DNA of 64,000 nucleotides from positions 1-64,000 of the forward strand of contig CAJTGE010000034.1 of NCBI GenBank assembly GCA_910575795.1, given 5' to 3'. The position numbers were made by a program, and so were the translations under genes. The notes below the pieces were generated by a model that saw only the letters and a list, made by a program, of their open reading frames with translations, did not search any database and was not told where the DNA came from. Positions 43,860 through 52,171 of this stretch are shown here, piece by piece. The stretch comes from Clostridiaceae bacterium. GTDB taxonomy: Bacteria > Bacillota > Clostridia > Lachnospirales > Lachnospiraceae. Every line of letters starts with the position of its first letter. Positions within the stretch are counted from its first letter, which is position 1.

Positions 43860-45143
43860 TTGAAAGAACTGAAATGGTTATATAGAAAATGGGGATTCCC
43901 ATTTATCTTGTTATTTTTAGCGGTGTCAGCGGGATGTCTCGTCGCTGGCATTCGGAAAGAAGCAAATAGAAAGCAGTCAGAAAAAGCCTGGGAACCCGTT
44001 GCGGAGATTTCCGATAGCGGCGCGGTCACGAACGATACCGGGGCAGCCGACAGGGGAGAAGAACCGCAGGAACCATTATCAACACAGTATTTTTTAGAAG
44101 AACCGGACAGTCTGCTCAGTGAAGATGAAGAAAAAGAACTGGAAAACAGCGCTTTAGCGGCAGCCGTGCAGGTGCAGGAAGTATACAGGGATGCGGCCAT
44201 AGAGGAAGTTCCGCCCTACACTTATACGGTCAGGGATTTTTCCAGAGAGCAGAGAAACCGGGTGGTTTCCATGCTTGGAACGGCTGGATATATAAGCGTT
44301 ACCGATGGGGCAAATATGGAGAATCATGAAAGCGTCTGGGACTTTTACTCTGCCTATTTGAAGGAACAGGATACGATGGTCACAATCTTTGATGTGAATC
44401 TGGATGGGCTGATAGGAGCTTATACGTTCATACACAGGGGAGGAAAACTGCAGACCTTTTATGTCCAGATTGGTTGGAGGGAAGGAGGCATACCGGAGGT
44501 CATATCTACCGCTGTCAGTGACATCGCGAAGATCAGGCTGACGGAAAAGGGATATTTCATCTATTCCTATAAAATACAGCTTTATCATTCCAGCCTGCGT
44601 CAGTTCTGGCGGATAGAACCGCTTTCTAATTGGTGCAGGGAACTGACGGAAAAATATCTGTCCGGGCTTAGCTATGTGAATTACAATGTCCTTGTAACGG
44701 ACTGGGACAGCAGTAATGTGGAAGATATTTTGATGCCTTGCATGTTTGAGGACCTGTACCGCATGGATACGGGAGAGATTCTGCGGCCGGAAAACGGGGA
44801 GATACCTGCAGAGGTATATGAACGGATCATGACAACTTATTTCCCGGTCACGAAAGAGCAGATAAGGGAAATATGCGGTTATCATGCAGCCACGGACAGC
44901 TATCCGTATGAAATGATCTTTTCGAGTCCGTATCCGCCCTTTGGGGAGGTAGTGGATGCCAGGGAAAATCAGGACGGAACGCTGACCCTCTTTGTAGATG
45001 GGGTATGGCCGGATTATGATTCCGACTGTGCGTTTACCAATACGATAACGGTCCTTCCCTTTGATGATGGGACATTCCGTTATCTGTCCAATTCCATTGA
45101 AAAAAGGGAACGGGATATTCCTATTGTATACCGAATTAGATAA
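43860..45143 (+). CDS. Membrane-anchored paralog 2 of the lipoprotein trio
   Basis: A 427-residue paralog starting at TTG 43860 directly after the stop of paralog 1, with GGAAGGAAGGA overlapping that stop. The N-terminus has a hydrophobic stretch (FPFILLFLAVSAGC) that may be a lipobox or a plain anchor. Shared blocks are YRDAAIEEVPPYTYTVRDFS, YVNYNVLVTDWDSSNVEDIL and IPAEVYERIMTTYFPVTKEQ. A truncated homologue of its N-terminal half lies at 63314. Divergence between paralogs is high, so the duplication is old. Confidence 0.7.
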   Translation: MKELKWLYRKWGFPFILLFLAVSAGCLVAGIRKEANRKQSEKAWEPVAEISDSGAVTNDTGAADRGEEPQEPLSTQYFLEEPDSLLSEDEEKELENSALAAAVQVQEVYRDAAIEEVPPYTYTVRDFSREQRNRVVSMLGTAGYISVTDGANMENHESVWDFYSAYLKEQDTMVTIFDVNLDGLIGAYTFIHRGGKLQTFYVQIGWREGGIPEVISTAVSDIAKIRLTEKGYFIYSYKIQLYHSSLRQFWRIEPLSNWCRELTEKYLSGLSYVNYNVLVTDWDSSNVEDILMPCMFEDLYRMDTGEILRPENGEIPAEVYERIMTTYFPVTKEQIREICGYHAATDSYPYEMIFSSPYPPFGEVVDARENQDGTLTLFVDGVWPDYDSDCAFTNTITVLPFDDGTFRYLSNSIEKRERDIPIVYRIR

Positions 45144-45156
45144 AGAGAGGATTTCC

Positions 45157-46419
45157 ATGGAGAACAGAAAAATATATATTTTGATTGTAATCATAATGTT
45201 GGCAGGACTCCTGTGTGCCTGTGGGAGGAAAGAACCGGCAGATTCTCTCCTGTCCGATGCCGGGGAGGGCAGAGGGGAACTTCTTTTGGCAGAGGACAAG
45301 GAAGATAATAACATAAGAGAACATTGGGAAAAAGGGTATGATCTTCCAATTGAGGAAGATGAAAGGAAAGAAGCCGAAGCGGATTGCAGGGCCGCGTTGG
45401 AGCTGACTGCGGAAATATACCGAGAGGCGGACAAAGGTGAAGCTTCAAACGTAGTGTTATCAGAGGAAGTGATGGCTCAGATGAAAGAGAAGATAAAGAC
45501 CCTGGGTAAACCCGTCACAGAAAGCGGGCTGTATTCGGATATGGAGAACTGGGAGGAAATGGAGCGTTTTTTGCTGGATGCCGGAAGGGGAAAGGCTGGA
45601 ACCGTACTGCTGTACATGGTTCATGGAGATGGGGGGATCGGAAGGCTTCAATATAAGTATGATGGAAAAAATCTGTATGTATTGGCAGCAAATATGACGT
45701 GGGGAAGTGCTGGCACGCCGATGTTCACATACATTTCCAATACAAGGATAAAGGAGTGGCGGTATACAGAAAAAGGGTATTTTGGCTATGAATTATGTGT
45801 ACCGGAACCTCCGGAAGTATCGGAGATTATTGATGGAAGCTGCCTGGTCAGAGTAAGGCCCCTGTCAGAGGAATGCCGTGAAATGTCCGAAAAATGTGTG
45901 ATTCCTTTGGGATACCAGGGAAATAACCTGTTATGTTCTAACTGGGATGTGGAGAACCTGGAAGAACTGGATTATAATGGGGCTTATGAATATTTTTATG
46001 GGATGAAGTATGACAGGCGGTTTGAACCGGAACAATATCCAGACGGGATACCGGCAGAAGAATTTGAAGATACCATTATGGACTATCTTCCGGTTTTCCG
46101 GGAAGACCTGCGGGAGTGGGCAATGTTCGATGAAGAGCATCAAAGCTATCCATGGGAGAGGCTGGGGTGTGGAAATTACGCCCCCAATTTCTTTGGTACT
46201 TCTGTCCCCGAAGTGACACATATCAAAGAAAATGGAGATGGGACATTCACTCTGACCGTGGATGCGGTATGTCAGATGATCCTGTGCGATGATGCGGTCA
46301 TAACCCATGAACTTACGATCAGGTTCTCAAAAAACGGAGATATCCAGTATCTGGGGAACCGGATACTGGATGACGGGATTTTTAATATTCCAGAGTATCA
46401 GTATCGGATTGGAAAATAA
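45157..46419 (+). CDS. Lipoprotein paralog 3
   Basis: A 420-residue paralog starting at ATG 45157 behind GAGAGGA, 13 bp after paralog 2; the longer frame begins inside paralog 2. Its lipobox is LAGLLCAC. Shared blocks are IYREADKGEASNVVLSEEV, IPLGYQGNNLLCSNWDVENL and IPAEEFEDTIMDYLPVFRED. The three genes form one operon. Possible roles are surface binding or adhesion, which the sequence does not settle. Confidence 0.7.
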   Translation: MENRKIYILIVIIMLAGLLCACGRKEPADSLLSDAGEGRGELLLAEDKEDNNIREHWEKGYDLPIEEDERKEAEADCRAALELTAEIYREADKGEASNVVLSEEVMAQMKEKIKTLGKPVTESGLYSDMENWEEMERFLLDAGRGKAGTVLLYMVHGDGGIGRLQYKYDGKNLYVLAANMTWGSAGTPMFTYISNTRIKEWRYTEKGYFGYELCVPEPPEVSEIIDGSCLVRVRPLSEECREMSEKCVIPLGYQGNNLLCSNWDVENLEELDYNGAYEYFYGMKYDRRFEPEQYPDGIPAEEFEDTIMDYLPVFREDLREWAMFDEEHQSYPWERLGCGNYAPNFFGTSVPEVTHIKENGDGTFTLTVDAVCQMILCDDAVITHELTIRFSKNGDIQYLGNRILDDGIFNIPEYQYRIGK

Positions 46420-46466
46420 AGATTATCACAGACCATTGGAGAAGGCCAGCGGTTATCCTTGTTCCC

Positions 46467-46709
46467 TCATACAAAAAGACACCAGCACACGCCGAATTTA
46501 TCAATGAGCTTAAACTGGCATGGACTATAATCACAGGGGCCGACAGGGGTATCGTTTGATGCGCCTTCTTTCAGTACTTCATAAGCTTTTTGGATCTGGT
46601 TTTCATGGCCTTCTCCAAGGTGGAAACAGAACATCATCGTATTTCCTATAGTAACATCCTCAGAAATTTCCGAAATAGCCAGTATTATTGTTTTTCCCAA
46701 AATGTCCAT
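46467..46709 (-). pseudogene. Remnant of a VOC/glyoxalase-like gene
   Basis: An 80-residue frame. From residue 13 it reads SEDVTIGNTMMFCFHLGEGH and later FKLIDKFGVCWCLFV, matching the C-terminal half of PhnB-type VOC proteins (which end in GYLIDKFGI-W). The N-terminal half with the first metal ligand is missing, and the frame starts inside the end of the GNAT gene. It is a degraded remnant. Confidence 0.55.
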
Positions 46710-47584
46710 TTTACAGCAGAAAGATATCCAATTTTCTTGTAAAATGCGTCCGATCCGCCTGTCATATGGGTTGCGCCTAATGCCTTTGTTCTCCGATACA
46801 TTTCTGTCAAAGCGGCAGAGGCGAGACCCTTATGCCGATATTCGGGTATGGTACAGAGTGGTTCCATATAGGCCAGATGGTTTTCAGGAGTCCACCACAT
46901 TCCTGCATAACAGGCATATTCCCCTGCCTCATCTGCAATAGCCACGTCCAGCTGCGGCGTGGCGTGGGGTGCGGTACTCAGCTGATAATTATTTTGGTCA
47001 TACTGATGGTTCCATGGGCCTTCGCTCTGTTCATGGTCAAACCCTTTAAAACAGCATTTGCTCACTTTTTCCATATCCATATCCTGGCGGTTTACAAAGT
47101 GAAAGCCTTTTGGCAGCGGGTAATCCAATTCGTTTGCGAAATCGTACTGCATATCCCAGTGTTCCGATTTCTGGCGGTATCCTAACTGACGCGCAGCGCA
47201 CATCAATGCATCCTGCCCGCCAAATAGAATGGGCTGTATGTTGCTGCCGTTCACAGGCATATGTTTATCAGCATATGTCATTATCTCAAACGCCAGATCC
47301 TCATATCCGGGTTTCAGGCAGAAATAAATATCAGTCACCGGATTTTCATAAAAGCAGAATGCCACAATCTCTCTGTCATACTCCCAAATGCGGTTTTTAT
47401 AAGAATAGGAGATATCCATCCAGTAAGAAAAAGATGCGTATGCGTATTCAAAAAAGGGAGCCGGGACGCCGTTTTTCCAATCTTTCTCATAAATTTCAAG
47501 CAGGAACTGATATATTTTTCCGCAATCTGATAAAATACGAAATGGTCTTTGTGTAACATTCTTCCAATGATTCTGCACTTCCAA
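46685..47584 (-). CDS. GNAT family N-acetyltransferase (two-domain)
   Basis: A 299-residue protein starting at TTG 47584 behind GGGAGG. The C-terminal half carries the acetyl-CoA site: EPLCTIPEYRHKGLASAALT (R-x-x-G-x-A) and a final AFYKKIGYLSAVKWTFW-like stretch (here DAFYKKIGYLSAVKWTF). The N-terminal half (ILSDCGKIYQFLLEIYEKDW) looks like a second, degenerate GNAT lobe. Substrate unknown. Confidence 0.85.
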   Translation of the reverse strand: MEVQNHWKNVTQRPFRILSDCGKIYQFLLEIYEKDWKNGVPAPFFEYAYASFSYWMDISYSYKNRIWEYDREIVAFCFYENPVTDIYFCLKPGYEDLAFEIMTYADKHMPVNGSNIQPILFGGQDALMCAARQLGYRQKSEHWDMQYDFANELDYPLPKGFHFVNRQDMDMEKVSKCCFKGFDHEQSEGPWNHQYDQNNYQLSTAPHATPQLDVAIADEAGEYACYAGMWWTPENHLAYMEPLCTIPEYRHKGLASAALTEMYRRTKALGATHMTGGSDAFYKKIGYLSAVKWTFWEKQ

Positions 47585-47683
47585 AACCTATATCCTCCCT
47601 TGTTTACTGAAAAATACTTTTAAGTTTCTTTTAAGACTGGGCAGGGAGCCTGCGGTCTCAAAATGGAAGATCATTTTCGGCGC

Positions 47684-49039
47684 TTATTCCAGTCCGGCCA
47701 GATTCTCATCCATTTTGTCTAACACTCTTTTTTTCTGGATTTCTGTTAAAAATCCGTCTGCCACCGCGTCTTCCAGAATCTCTGTTACATCTTTTATATC
47801 ATTCTGGTAAGTTTCAGCAGTCAGAGGTATATTCCGGTTTACAAGCTCCGGCCGCATGACAATGGTTGGGTTGAAAGCGACCATGAGTGTTTCTGTTTCC
47901 ATAAGAAACGCCCCTTTATAAATGACAAATTCCCCTTTTCCGTTGTCAGCTTTCAGACGATACAGGTCCCGTTCCATGGCTAAGGCATCCGGATCTTCCT
48001 CCCCTCTGTCCTCTTTTACAGTATCTACAATCCTTTGATATTCTTCCACCGAGTACAGTTCAAAAATCCCTCCAAGGGTCGGGTCATTCTTCAGGGATTT
48101 TATAGAAAAAGCGCCAGAAGGCACGGCAATGTAGACTGCAACGCAGCTTATGGTGGCAGCGATAGTCAGCATGATTCCCGTAAAGGATTTTTTTTCTTTC
48201 ATGTGAATGAGATGATTGATACGCTCTTTCATAAGGCTTTGTCCCAGACTGGAAGCCAGAAGATCGATCCCAGCTCTCTTTGCCTCCAGTCCAACCAGTA
48301 AACTGGCATAAGTTTTTCGTTTATCCTTTCCCACGGCCCGAATCACCGCTTCATCACAGGCCAGTTCCATGTCCCGGCTGGCAAAGGCAATCATAAGCCA
48401 TACCAAAGGGTTAAACCAGTGGCAGACCCAGGCTGCGGCCAGGCACAGCTTTTTCAGCGCGTCCAGGTGCCGGATATGAGCCGCTTCATGTTCCAGGATC
48501 AGTTTTATACTCTCTTTGTCCTTCCAGTCCGTCTGTTTTGGAAGCAGGATTACCGGAAAAAGAATACGGTAGGTTAAGGGGGAATCAATCTCGTCCGAAA
48601 TCCCAACGGTAATTCTGCGTAAGAAACATTTCCGTTTCAGCCAGATGAGAATCCAAGAAGATTCCTTTAAAAGAATTGCCGCGCGGTATTTCTTCAGGTT
48701 GACAATATGGAGACAGCCTAAATACAGGCTGAAAGCCAGAGCGCCGCAAGACCAAAGGATTTTTAAGATCATCCATGGAAAATCCGGTTTTGTCCCCGCT
48801 GTCTGCAAGGCTGTTGCCGGAATGGACAAGACTGTGGTGATATCCGGCATTTTTTCGAACCATTCATTGGTCACTGGTACAGAGAAGCCAGTTGGTATGG
48901 GAATCATCAGCTTACACCAGGCAAGCATCCAGAGAAAGAAAAAAACGGTTCTGGGCATTTTGGAAGAAAAAAACTTCCGAAAAGCGATGACAGCCAGAAT
49001 CAGAAAGGAAGCCGAAAGGCTCATCCGCAACAGGTTCAT
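47684..49039 (-). CDS. BlaR1-like M56 membrane metalloprotease with unusual C-terminal domain
   Basis: A 451-residue protein, started at ATG 49039 just after the BlaI stop with GGAG seven bases upstream; a start at 49057 would overlap blaI. It has four or more membrane segments. The zinc motif HEAAH is at 184-188, with a distal ELACDEAV. In BlaR1/MecR1 such proteases cleave the BlaI repressor after sensing. Instead of a penicillin-binding sensor, residues 319-451 after the last membrane segment form a domain (DPTLGGIFELYSVEEYQ, LKADNGKGEFVIYKGAF, VAFNPTIVMRPE) that is a close copy of the secreted protein at 49813. It should lie outside the cell. Confidence 0.88.
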   Translation of the reverse strand: MNLLRMSLSASFLILAVIAFRKFFSSKMPRTVFFFLWMLAWCKLMIPIPTGFSVPVTNEWFEKMPDITTVLSIPATALQTAGTKPDFPWMILKILWSCGALAFSLYLGCLHIVNLKKYRAAILLKESSWILIWLKRKCFLRRITVGISDEIDSPLTYRILFPVILLPKQTDWKDKESIKLILEHEAAHIRHLDALKKLCLAAAWVCHWFNPLVWLMIAFASRDMELACDEAVIRAVGKDKRKTYASLLVGLEAKRAGIDLLASSLGQSLMKERINHLIHMKEKKSFTGIMLTIAATISCVAVYIAVPSGAFSIKSLKNDPTLGGIFELYSVEEYQRIVDTVKEDRGEEDPDALAMERDLYRLKADNGKGEFVIYKGAFLMETETLMVAFNPTIVMRPELVNRNIPLTAETYQNDIKDVTEILEDAVADGFLTEIQKKRVLDKMDENLAGLE

Positions 49040-49043
49040 AGGC

Positions 49044-49415
49044 TTACTCCATTTCATTGATCATTTGCTTTAACTCTTCCAGTTCCTCTTTTGACAGGGA
49101 TTTCTGGGACAGCAGGGCTGAAAACAGCATGGGGACAGAGCCCTGAAAGACACGGTTTACGAATTCTCTGGTATCATCCTGAATCGCCTGTTCTTTGGAA
49201 AGCAGGGCTCTGCAGATAAAGTTTGGTTCCAAGCGTTCAATAAAGCCTTTTTGAATACATTTTTTAATGACTGTGTAGGTGGTATTCTTACTCCAGCCGG
49301 TGGAATCATGTAAGATCAGGGAAATCTGCTTAGCCGTAATATCTCCCTCCTTCCAGATTACTTCCATCACTTTCCGTTCTGAATCAAACAGTGTTCTTTC
49401 CATACCTGTGTTCAC
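49044..49415 (-). CDS. BlaI/MecI family repressor
   Basis: A 123-residue repressor. It has the winged-helix domain (ERKVMEVIWKEGDITAKQIS, STGWSKNTTYTVIKKCIQKG) and a C-terminal helical dimerisation domain with PMLFSALLSQKSLSKEELEE. The inter-domain linker that the protease cuts in BlaI is present (FICRALLSKEQAIQDDTREF). It is the first gene of the minus-strand operon with the M56 protease. The promoter region carries a dyad at 49460-49479 like that before the divergent secreted-protein gene. Confidence 0.93.
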   Translation of the reverse strand: MNTGMERTLFDSERKVMEVIWKEGDITAKQISLILHDSTGWSKNTTYTVIKKCIQKGFIERLEPNFICRALLSKEQAIQDDTREFVNRVFQGSVPMLFSALLSQKSLSKEELEELKQMINEME

Positions 49416-49459
49416 CTCGTATACTCGTTTTATGTCTGCTGCTTATGGTATATTTCTTA

Positions 49460-49489
49460 TACACTATCACAGTAGTCTGTCAGTGTCAA
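49460..49489 (-). promoter_or_regulatory. Promoter and operator of the blaI-protease operon
   Basis: On the minus strand TTGACA (49489-49484), 17 bp, then TAGTGT. The spacer and -10 hold the dyad CAGACTA-CTGTGA-TAGTGTA (49479-49460), matching the operator at 49702-49721 in both half-sites and spacer. Confidence 0.75.
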
Positions 49490-49691
49490 TGAGAGGATGC
49501 TTGATTTTGCCTGGTGTGGTCCTATCGTAATGCGGCTATAATCTGCCTTTAGAATTACCTTGAAAATCCGCCGCCGAATAGGCGGCATGAATTCAGGTAT
49601 GCCAAATGTGCCCGCCGGACTTTCATGGGTGGTGGTGCGTCCGCCGCCGGGCGCATGCAGGTTTCTTAAGAGATTCGTCAGAAAATATCCG
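49490..49691. other. GC-rich structured intergenic stretch
   Basis: Between the two operators lies a segment (about 49565-49665) with GCCGCCGAATAGGCGGC, CCGCCGG and GTCCGCCGCCGGGCGC-type hairpins, much richer in GC than its surroundings. No ORF. It may be a repeat element or a structured RNA; no second copy is seen in this window. Confidence 0.35.
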
Positions 49692-49750
49692 TTGACACAT
49701 ATAGACTACTGTGATAGTCTATTACCCAGATAGACTATTTCAATAGTCTG
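49692..49750 (+). promoter_or_regulatory. Promoter with two BlaI-like operators for the secreted-protein gene
   Basis: TTGACA at 49692-49697, 17 bp, then TAGTCT. Operator 1 is TAGACTA-CTGTGA-TAGTCTA (49702-49721, perfect 7-bp arms), covering spacer and -10. Operator 2 is TAGACTA-TTTCAA-TAGTCTG (49731-49750), just downstream. BlaI-family dimers bind such short dyads. Confidence 0.8.
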
Positions 49751-49812
49751 TTTCTTCTTAAAAGGGTGCGCACCTGTGAAGATAAAAATAATAAAAAGAA
49801 AGGATTCATATT

Positions 49813-50358
49813 ATGTTAAATCATACAAAGAGAAATTTTGCGGCTACAGGAATCATGTGTCTTGTGCTTATGGCAGCCGGTACAACTGCTTACGGGGCAG
49901 CGCCCGCGCCACAGCCATCCACTGTCCAGGCCCAGGCTGTCCAGAATCCGGTGGAAGACCCTACTTTGGGAGGCCTTTTTGAGCTTTATACTGCGGAAGA
50001 ATACGAAGAATCCGTCAATCAGATTAAAAAGTACATGGGCGCTGACCATGAGGATGTCAAGGCTATGGAAGCAGACCTGGCAAAGCTGAAGGCAGACAAC
50101 GGAAAAGGGGAATTTGTCATCTATAAAGGTGCGTTTATGGTATCCACGGAAACCACTGTAGTCGCTTTCAATCCTACTATCGTTATGAGACCGGATCTGG
50201 CAAAGAGCGCTGAGGAATTGACAGCAGAAAACTATAAAAAGGATATGGAAGAAGTAACAAAGCTTTTGGACCAGGCTGTAAAAGACAAGACAGTAACTTC
50301 AGAGCAAAAGGAAGCTATCTTAAAGAAGATGAATGAGAACCTGGCAAACTTAAACTGA
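49813..50358 (+). CDS. Secreted protein sharing its domain with the M56 protease
   Basis: A 181-residue protein. Signal peptide residues 1-28 (FAATGIMCLVLMAAGTTAYG) with likely cleavage after AYG, a Pro/Gln/Ala linker to about 48, then a domain 49-181 (DPTLGGLFELYTAEEYEESV, LKADNGKGEFVIYKGAF, VAFNPTIVMRPD). This domain aligns without large gaps to residues 319-451 of the protease encoded across the divergent promoter, with over half of the positions identical by eye. It has no Cys and no recognised catalytic motif. Two BlaI-like operators in its promoter imply control by the adjacent repressor. Confidence 0.8.
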   Translation: MLNHTKRNFAATGIMCLVLMAAGTTAYGAAPAPQPSTVQAQAVQNPVEDPTLGGLFELYTAEEYEESVNQIKKYMGADHEDVKAMEADLAKLKADNGKGEFVIYKGAFMVSTETTVVAFNPTIVMRPDLAKSAEELTAENYKKDMEEVTKLLDQAVKDKTVTSEQKEAILKKMNENLANLN

Positions 50359-50445
50359 CACACGGCTTTTTATAATAAATTTTCCTTTTTATCGTTCGTG
50401 CTGTGGGTATCTGTTTTCAATAACTCTCTGCCCCAATAGGCGGAT

Positions 50446-50474
50446 GGGCGGTTATCTATCATAATTAACCGCCC
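50446..50474. terminator. Hairpin after the secreted-protein gene
   Basis: GGGCGGTTA (50446-50454) and TAACCGCCC (50466-50474) form a perfect 9-bp stem with an AT loop. No T-run follows directly, so its terminator role is uncertain. The rest of 50359-50651 shows no gene. Confidence 0.4.
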
Positions 50475-50651
50475 AATAGACAGGGCTTTTACCGTTTATA
50501 ATCAATCTGTACTAATTTACTCCGTCAGGCAGCATGTACTCCAAAACATTGCTGCCTGCAGTACCTAAAATCATTACATCAGCCATGGGATAAGTATGAT
50601 ACGGAGGTTTTATCATAATAGCGAGCTGGAAGCTGGAAAGCTCAACTTTTC

Positions 50652-51128
50652 TTACAATCTTCTAATTGGGAAAAACAGATATCCCTTTCCAGTTCGCGGA
50701 CAAGTAAAATCGTGGACAGCCCCTGCCAATGAAATATCATGTTCTTTTAGATATTTGATAACTTCTGAGAAGGTATCCTCATTTTCACGTTCTACATAGA
50801 TATACTCATAGCCGGGAATCACCCACTTTGTCCAACCGTCAGGGGCTTCTGAATCATCCTTACATTCCACACCTGCAAGGTAAAGTCCTTGATTGAATCC
50901 TTCCCAGGGCTGAAAGGAACGGGAGAAGTCAGACATCGCACCCCATATTCCACGAATGTTTCCATTCTCATCTTTCTTTGCCAAATGCGCGACTTCCCCA
51001 AAGTGGGAATTCGCATCGTCCCATAGCTTTTGGATAAAGTCTGCTCCGTCCGTTGTTGCCCCTTCTTTTCCTATTACAATGAAGGACTCTTTTTTGCATC
51101 TATCGATTTTCATTGATTTGTTGGTCAT
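50652..51128 (-). CDS. GyrI-like / AraC effector-binding domain protein
   Basis: A 158-residue single-domain protein resembling the effector-binding (GyrI-like) domain: KKESFIVIGKEG, LWDDANSHFGEVAHLA, WGAMSDFSRSFQPWEGFNQG, YLAGVECKDDSEAPDGWTKW and VIPGYEYIYVE. It has no DNA-binding part. Such domains bind hydrophobic or cationic small molecules. The start overlaps the stop of the ferredoxin-flavodoxin gene (ATGA), so the two form an operon. Confidence 0.8.
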   Translation of the reverse strand: MTNKSMKIDRCKKESFIVIGKEGATTDGADFIQKLWDDANSHFGEVAHLAKKDENGNIRGIWGAMSDFSRSFQPWEGFNQGLYLAGVECKDDSEAPDGWTKWVIPGYEYIYVERENEDTFSEVIKYLKEHDISLAGAVHDFTCPRTGKGYLFFPIRRL

Positions 51129-51892
51129 CTCCTTTTCACATATCTGTCATAGCGGCATTGATCAATGACAGCGCATCCCAGTAACGTAATTGCCTTTGCC
51201 GGACATAAACTGATACATCGGTAGCACATAGTGCAGTGCTTTCCGGCTGCTGCTTTGCTGTTTTCCAGGGTAAGGTTTTCCATCGGACAGACCCGGGTAC
51301 ACAGTCCACAGCCTGTACAGGCATTACTGATCTTGAGTTTGTCTGAGTAGTTCTTTGTTTTGCGGCAGTACCATAAGCGTTGGCCGAGCAATCCTGCAAT
51401 CCTGTCATAAAAAAACAAACCATCCTTGGGATAAATGCCGTTTCGGATTCCTTCAGTACATTTTTCAATCTTTCTGTCTGCCGCCCGGATGATTTTCAAG
51501 TTCTGTTCAGGAGACCTTTTCAGCAGCTTAACATCGCAGATGGAATCGGGCATACGGATATGTAATCCGCCAACGATTTCTGCACCATATTTTTTCAACA
51601 GCCGTGCCGCACAGCCCGCGCCGTCTCCGCTGAACAGTCCCATAGTGGCAACACAGAGTACCTTTTTATGTTTCCAGAGATTCTGGTGGCTTTTGATGAA
51701 ATCCCTTACCATGACAGGGATATTTGAAAACTGAACGGGATATGCGAAAACAATAAAGTCATGGGGTGACAGCAAATGTCCTGCATCTTTCTGCTCCATC
51801 GGAACTGCCTGCACAGTTTTATCCAGTAAAAAAAGCAGCTTTTTGATACAATGCTCTGTGTTTCCCGTTCCGCTTAAATAGATACCTATCAT
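51125..51892 (-). CDS. EFR1-type ferredoxin-flavodoxin protein
   Basis: A 255-residue redox protein. The N-terminal flavodoxin-like domain starts IGIYLSGTGNTEHCIKKLL and contains FVFAYPVQFSNIPVMVRDF-like sequence (here DFIVFAYPVQFSNIP). The C-terminus binds two 4Fe-4S clusters: CTGCGLCTRVCP and CTMCYRCISLCP. EFR1-family proteins are common in anaerobic Firmicutes and pass electrons between soluble carriers; the partner is unknown. A minus-strand copy of the dispersed motif lies about 80 bp upstream. Confidence 0.9.
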   Translation of the reverse strand: MIGIYLSGTGNTEHCIKKLLFLLDKTVQAVPMEQKDAGHLLSPHDFIVFAYPVQFSNIPVMVRDFIKSHQNLWKHKKVLCVATMGLFSGDGAGCAARLLKKYGAEIVGGLHIRMPDSICDVKLLKRSPEQNLKIIRAADRKIEKCTEGIRNGIYPKDGLFFYDRIAGLLGQRLWYCRKTKNYSDKLKISNACTGCGLCTRVCPMENLTLENSKAAAGKHCTMCYRCISLCPAKAITLLGCAVIDQCRYDRYVKRR

Positions 51893-51963
51893 ATTTTTTC
51901 CCTTTCAAAATTGGAGTAATGACCGCATCCCCTGTACCATGGTTTCTGATTTTATCCTCTTCT

Positions 51964-51998
51964 GTCAATTTTACTGCCATTGACCGATTTTGGGAAGG
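51964..51998 (-). repeat. Dispersed upstream motif, copy e
   Basis: On the minus strand CCTTCCCAAAATCGG, then TCAATGGCAGTAAAATTGAC, upstream of the ferredoxin-flavodoxin gene. With copy f it forms a head-to-head inverted pair. Confidence 0.7.
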
Positions 51999-52011
51999 AC
52001 TGAAAACAAAC

Positions 52012-52043
52012 GTCTTCTCAAAATCGGTCAATGGAGCAATAAT
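52012..52043 (+). repeat. Dispersed upstream motif, copy f
   Basis: GTCTTCTCAAAATCGG, then TCAATGGAGCAATAAT, about 145 bp upstream of the lipoprotein gene at 52172. Confidence 0.7.
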
Positions 52044-52171
52044 AAATTAAGTTCATTCTTTTTTAAGATGTTTTAGAGGCTTTTTAGAGACTACTCTGAT
52101 AGAATGGACAAAAAAATCCGCAGAAATACTGGATAAACTGTGGATTGAATTTTATATGAGAGGAGAGCAAC

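Noticed and set aside
44154..45434. A 426-codon minus-strand frame opposite the lipoprotein trio
   Set aside because: It overlaps two well-supported plus-strand genes with signal peptides and shared domains; its Ile/Arg/Tyr-rich product resembles no protein.
51819..52031. A 70-codon minus-strand frame upstream of the ferredoxin-flavodoxin gene
   Set aside because: It runs through two motif copies and into the gene in another frame; the ferredoxin-flavodoxin start is better supported.
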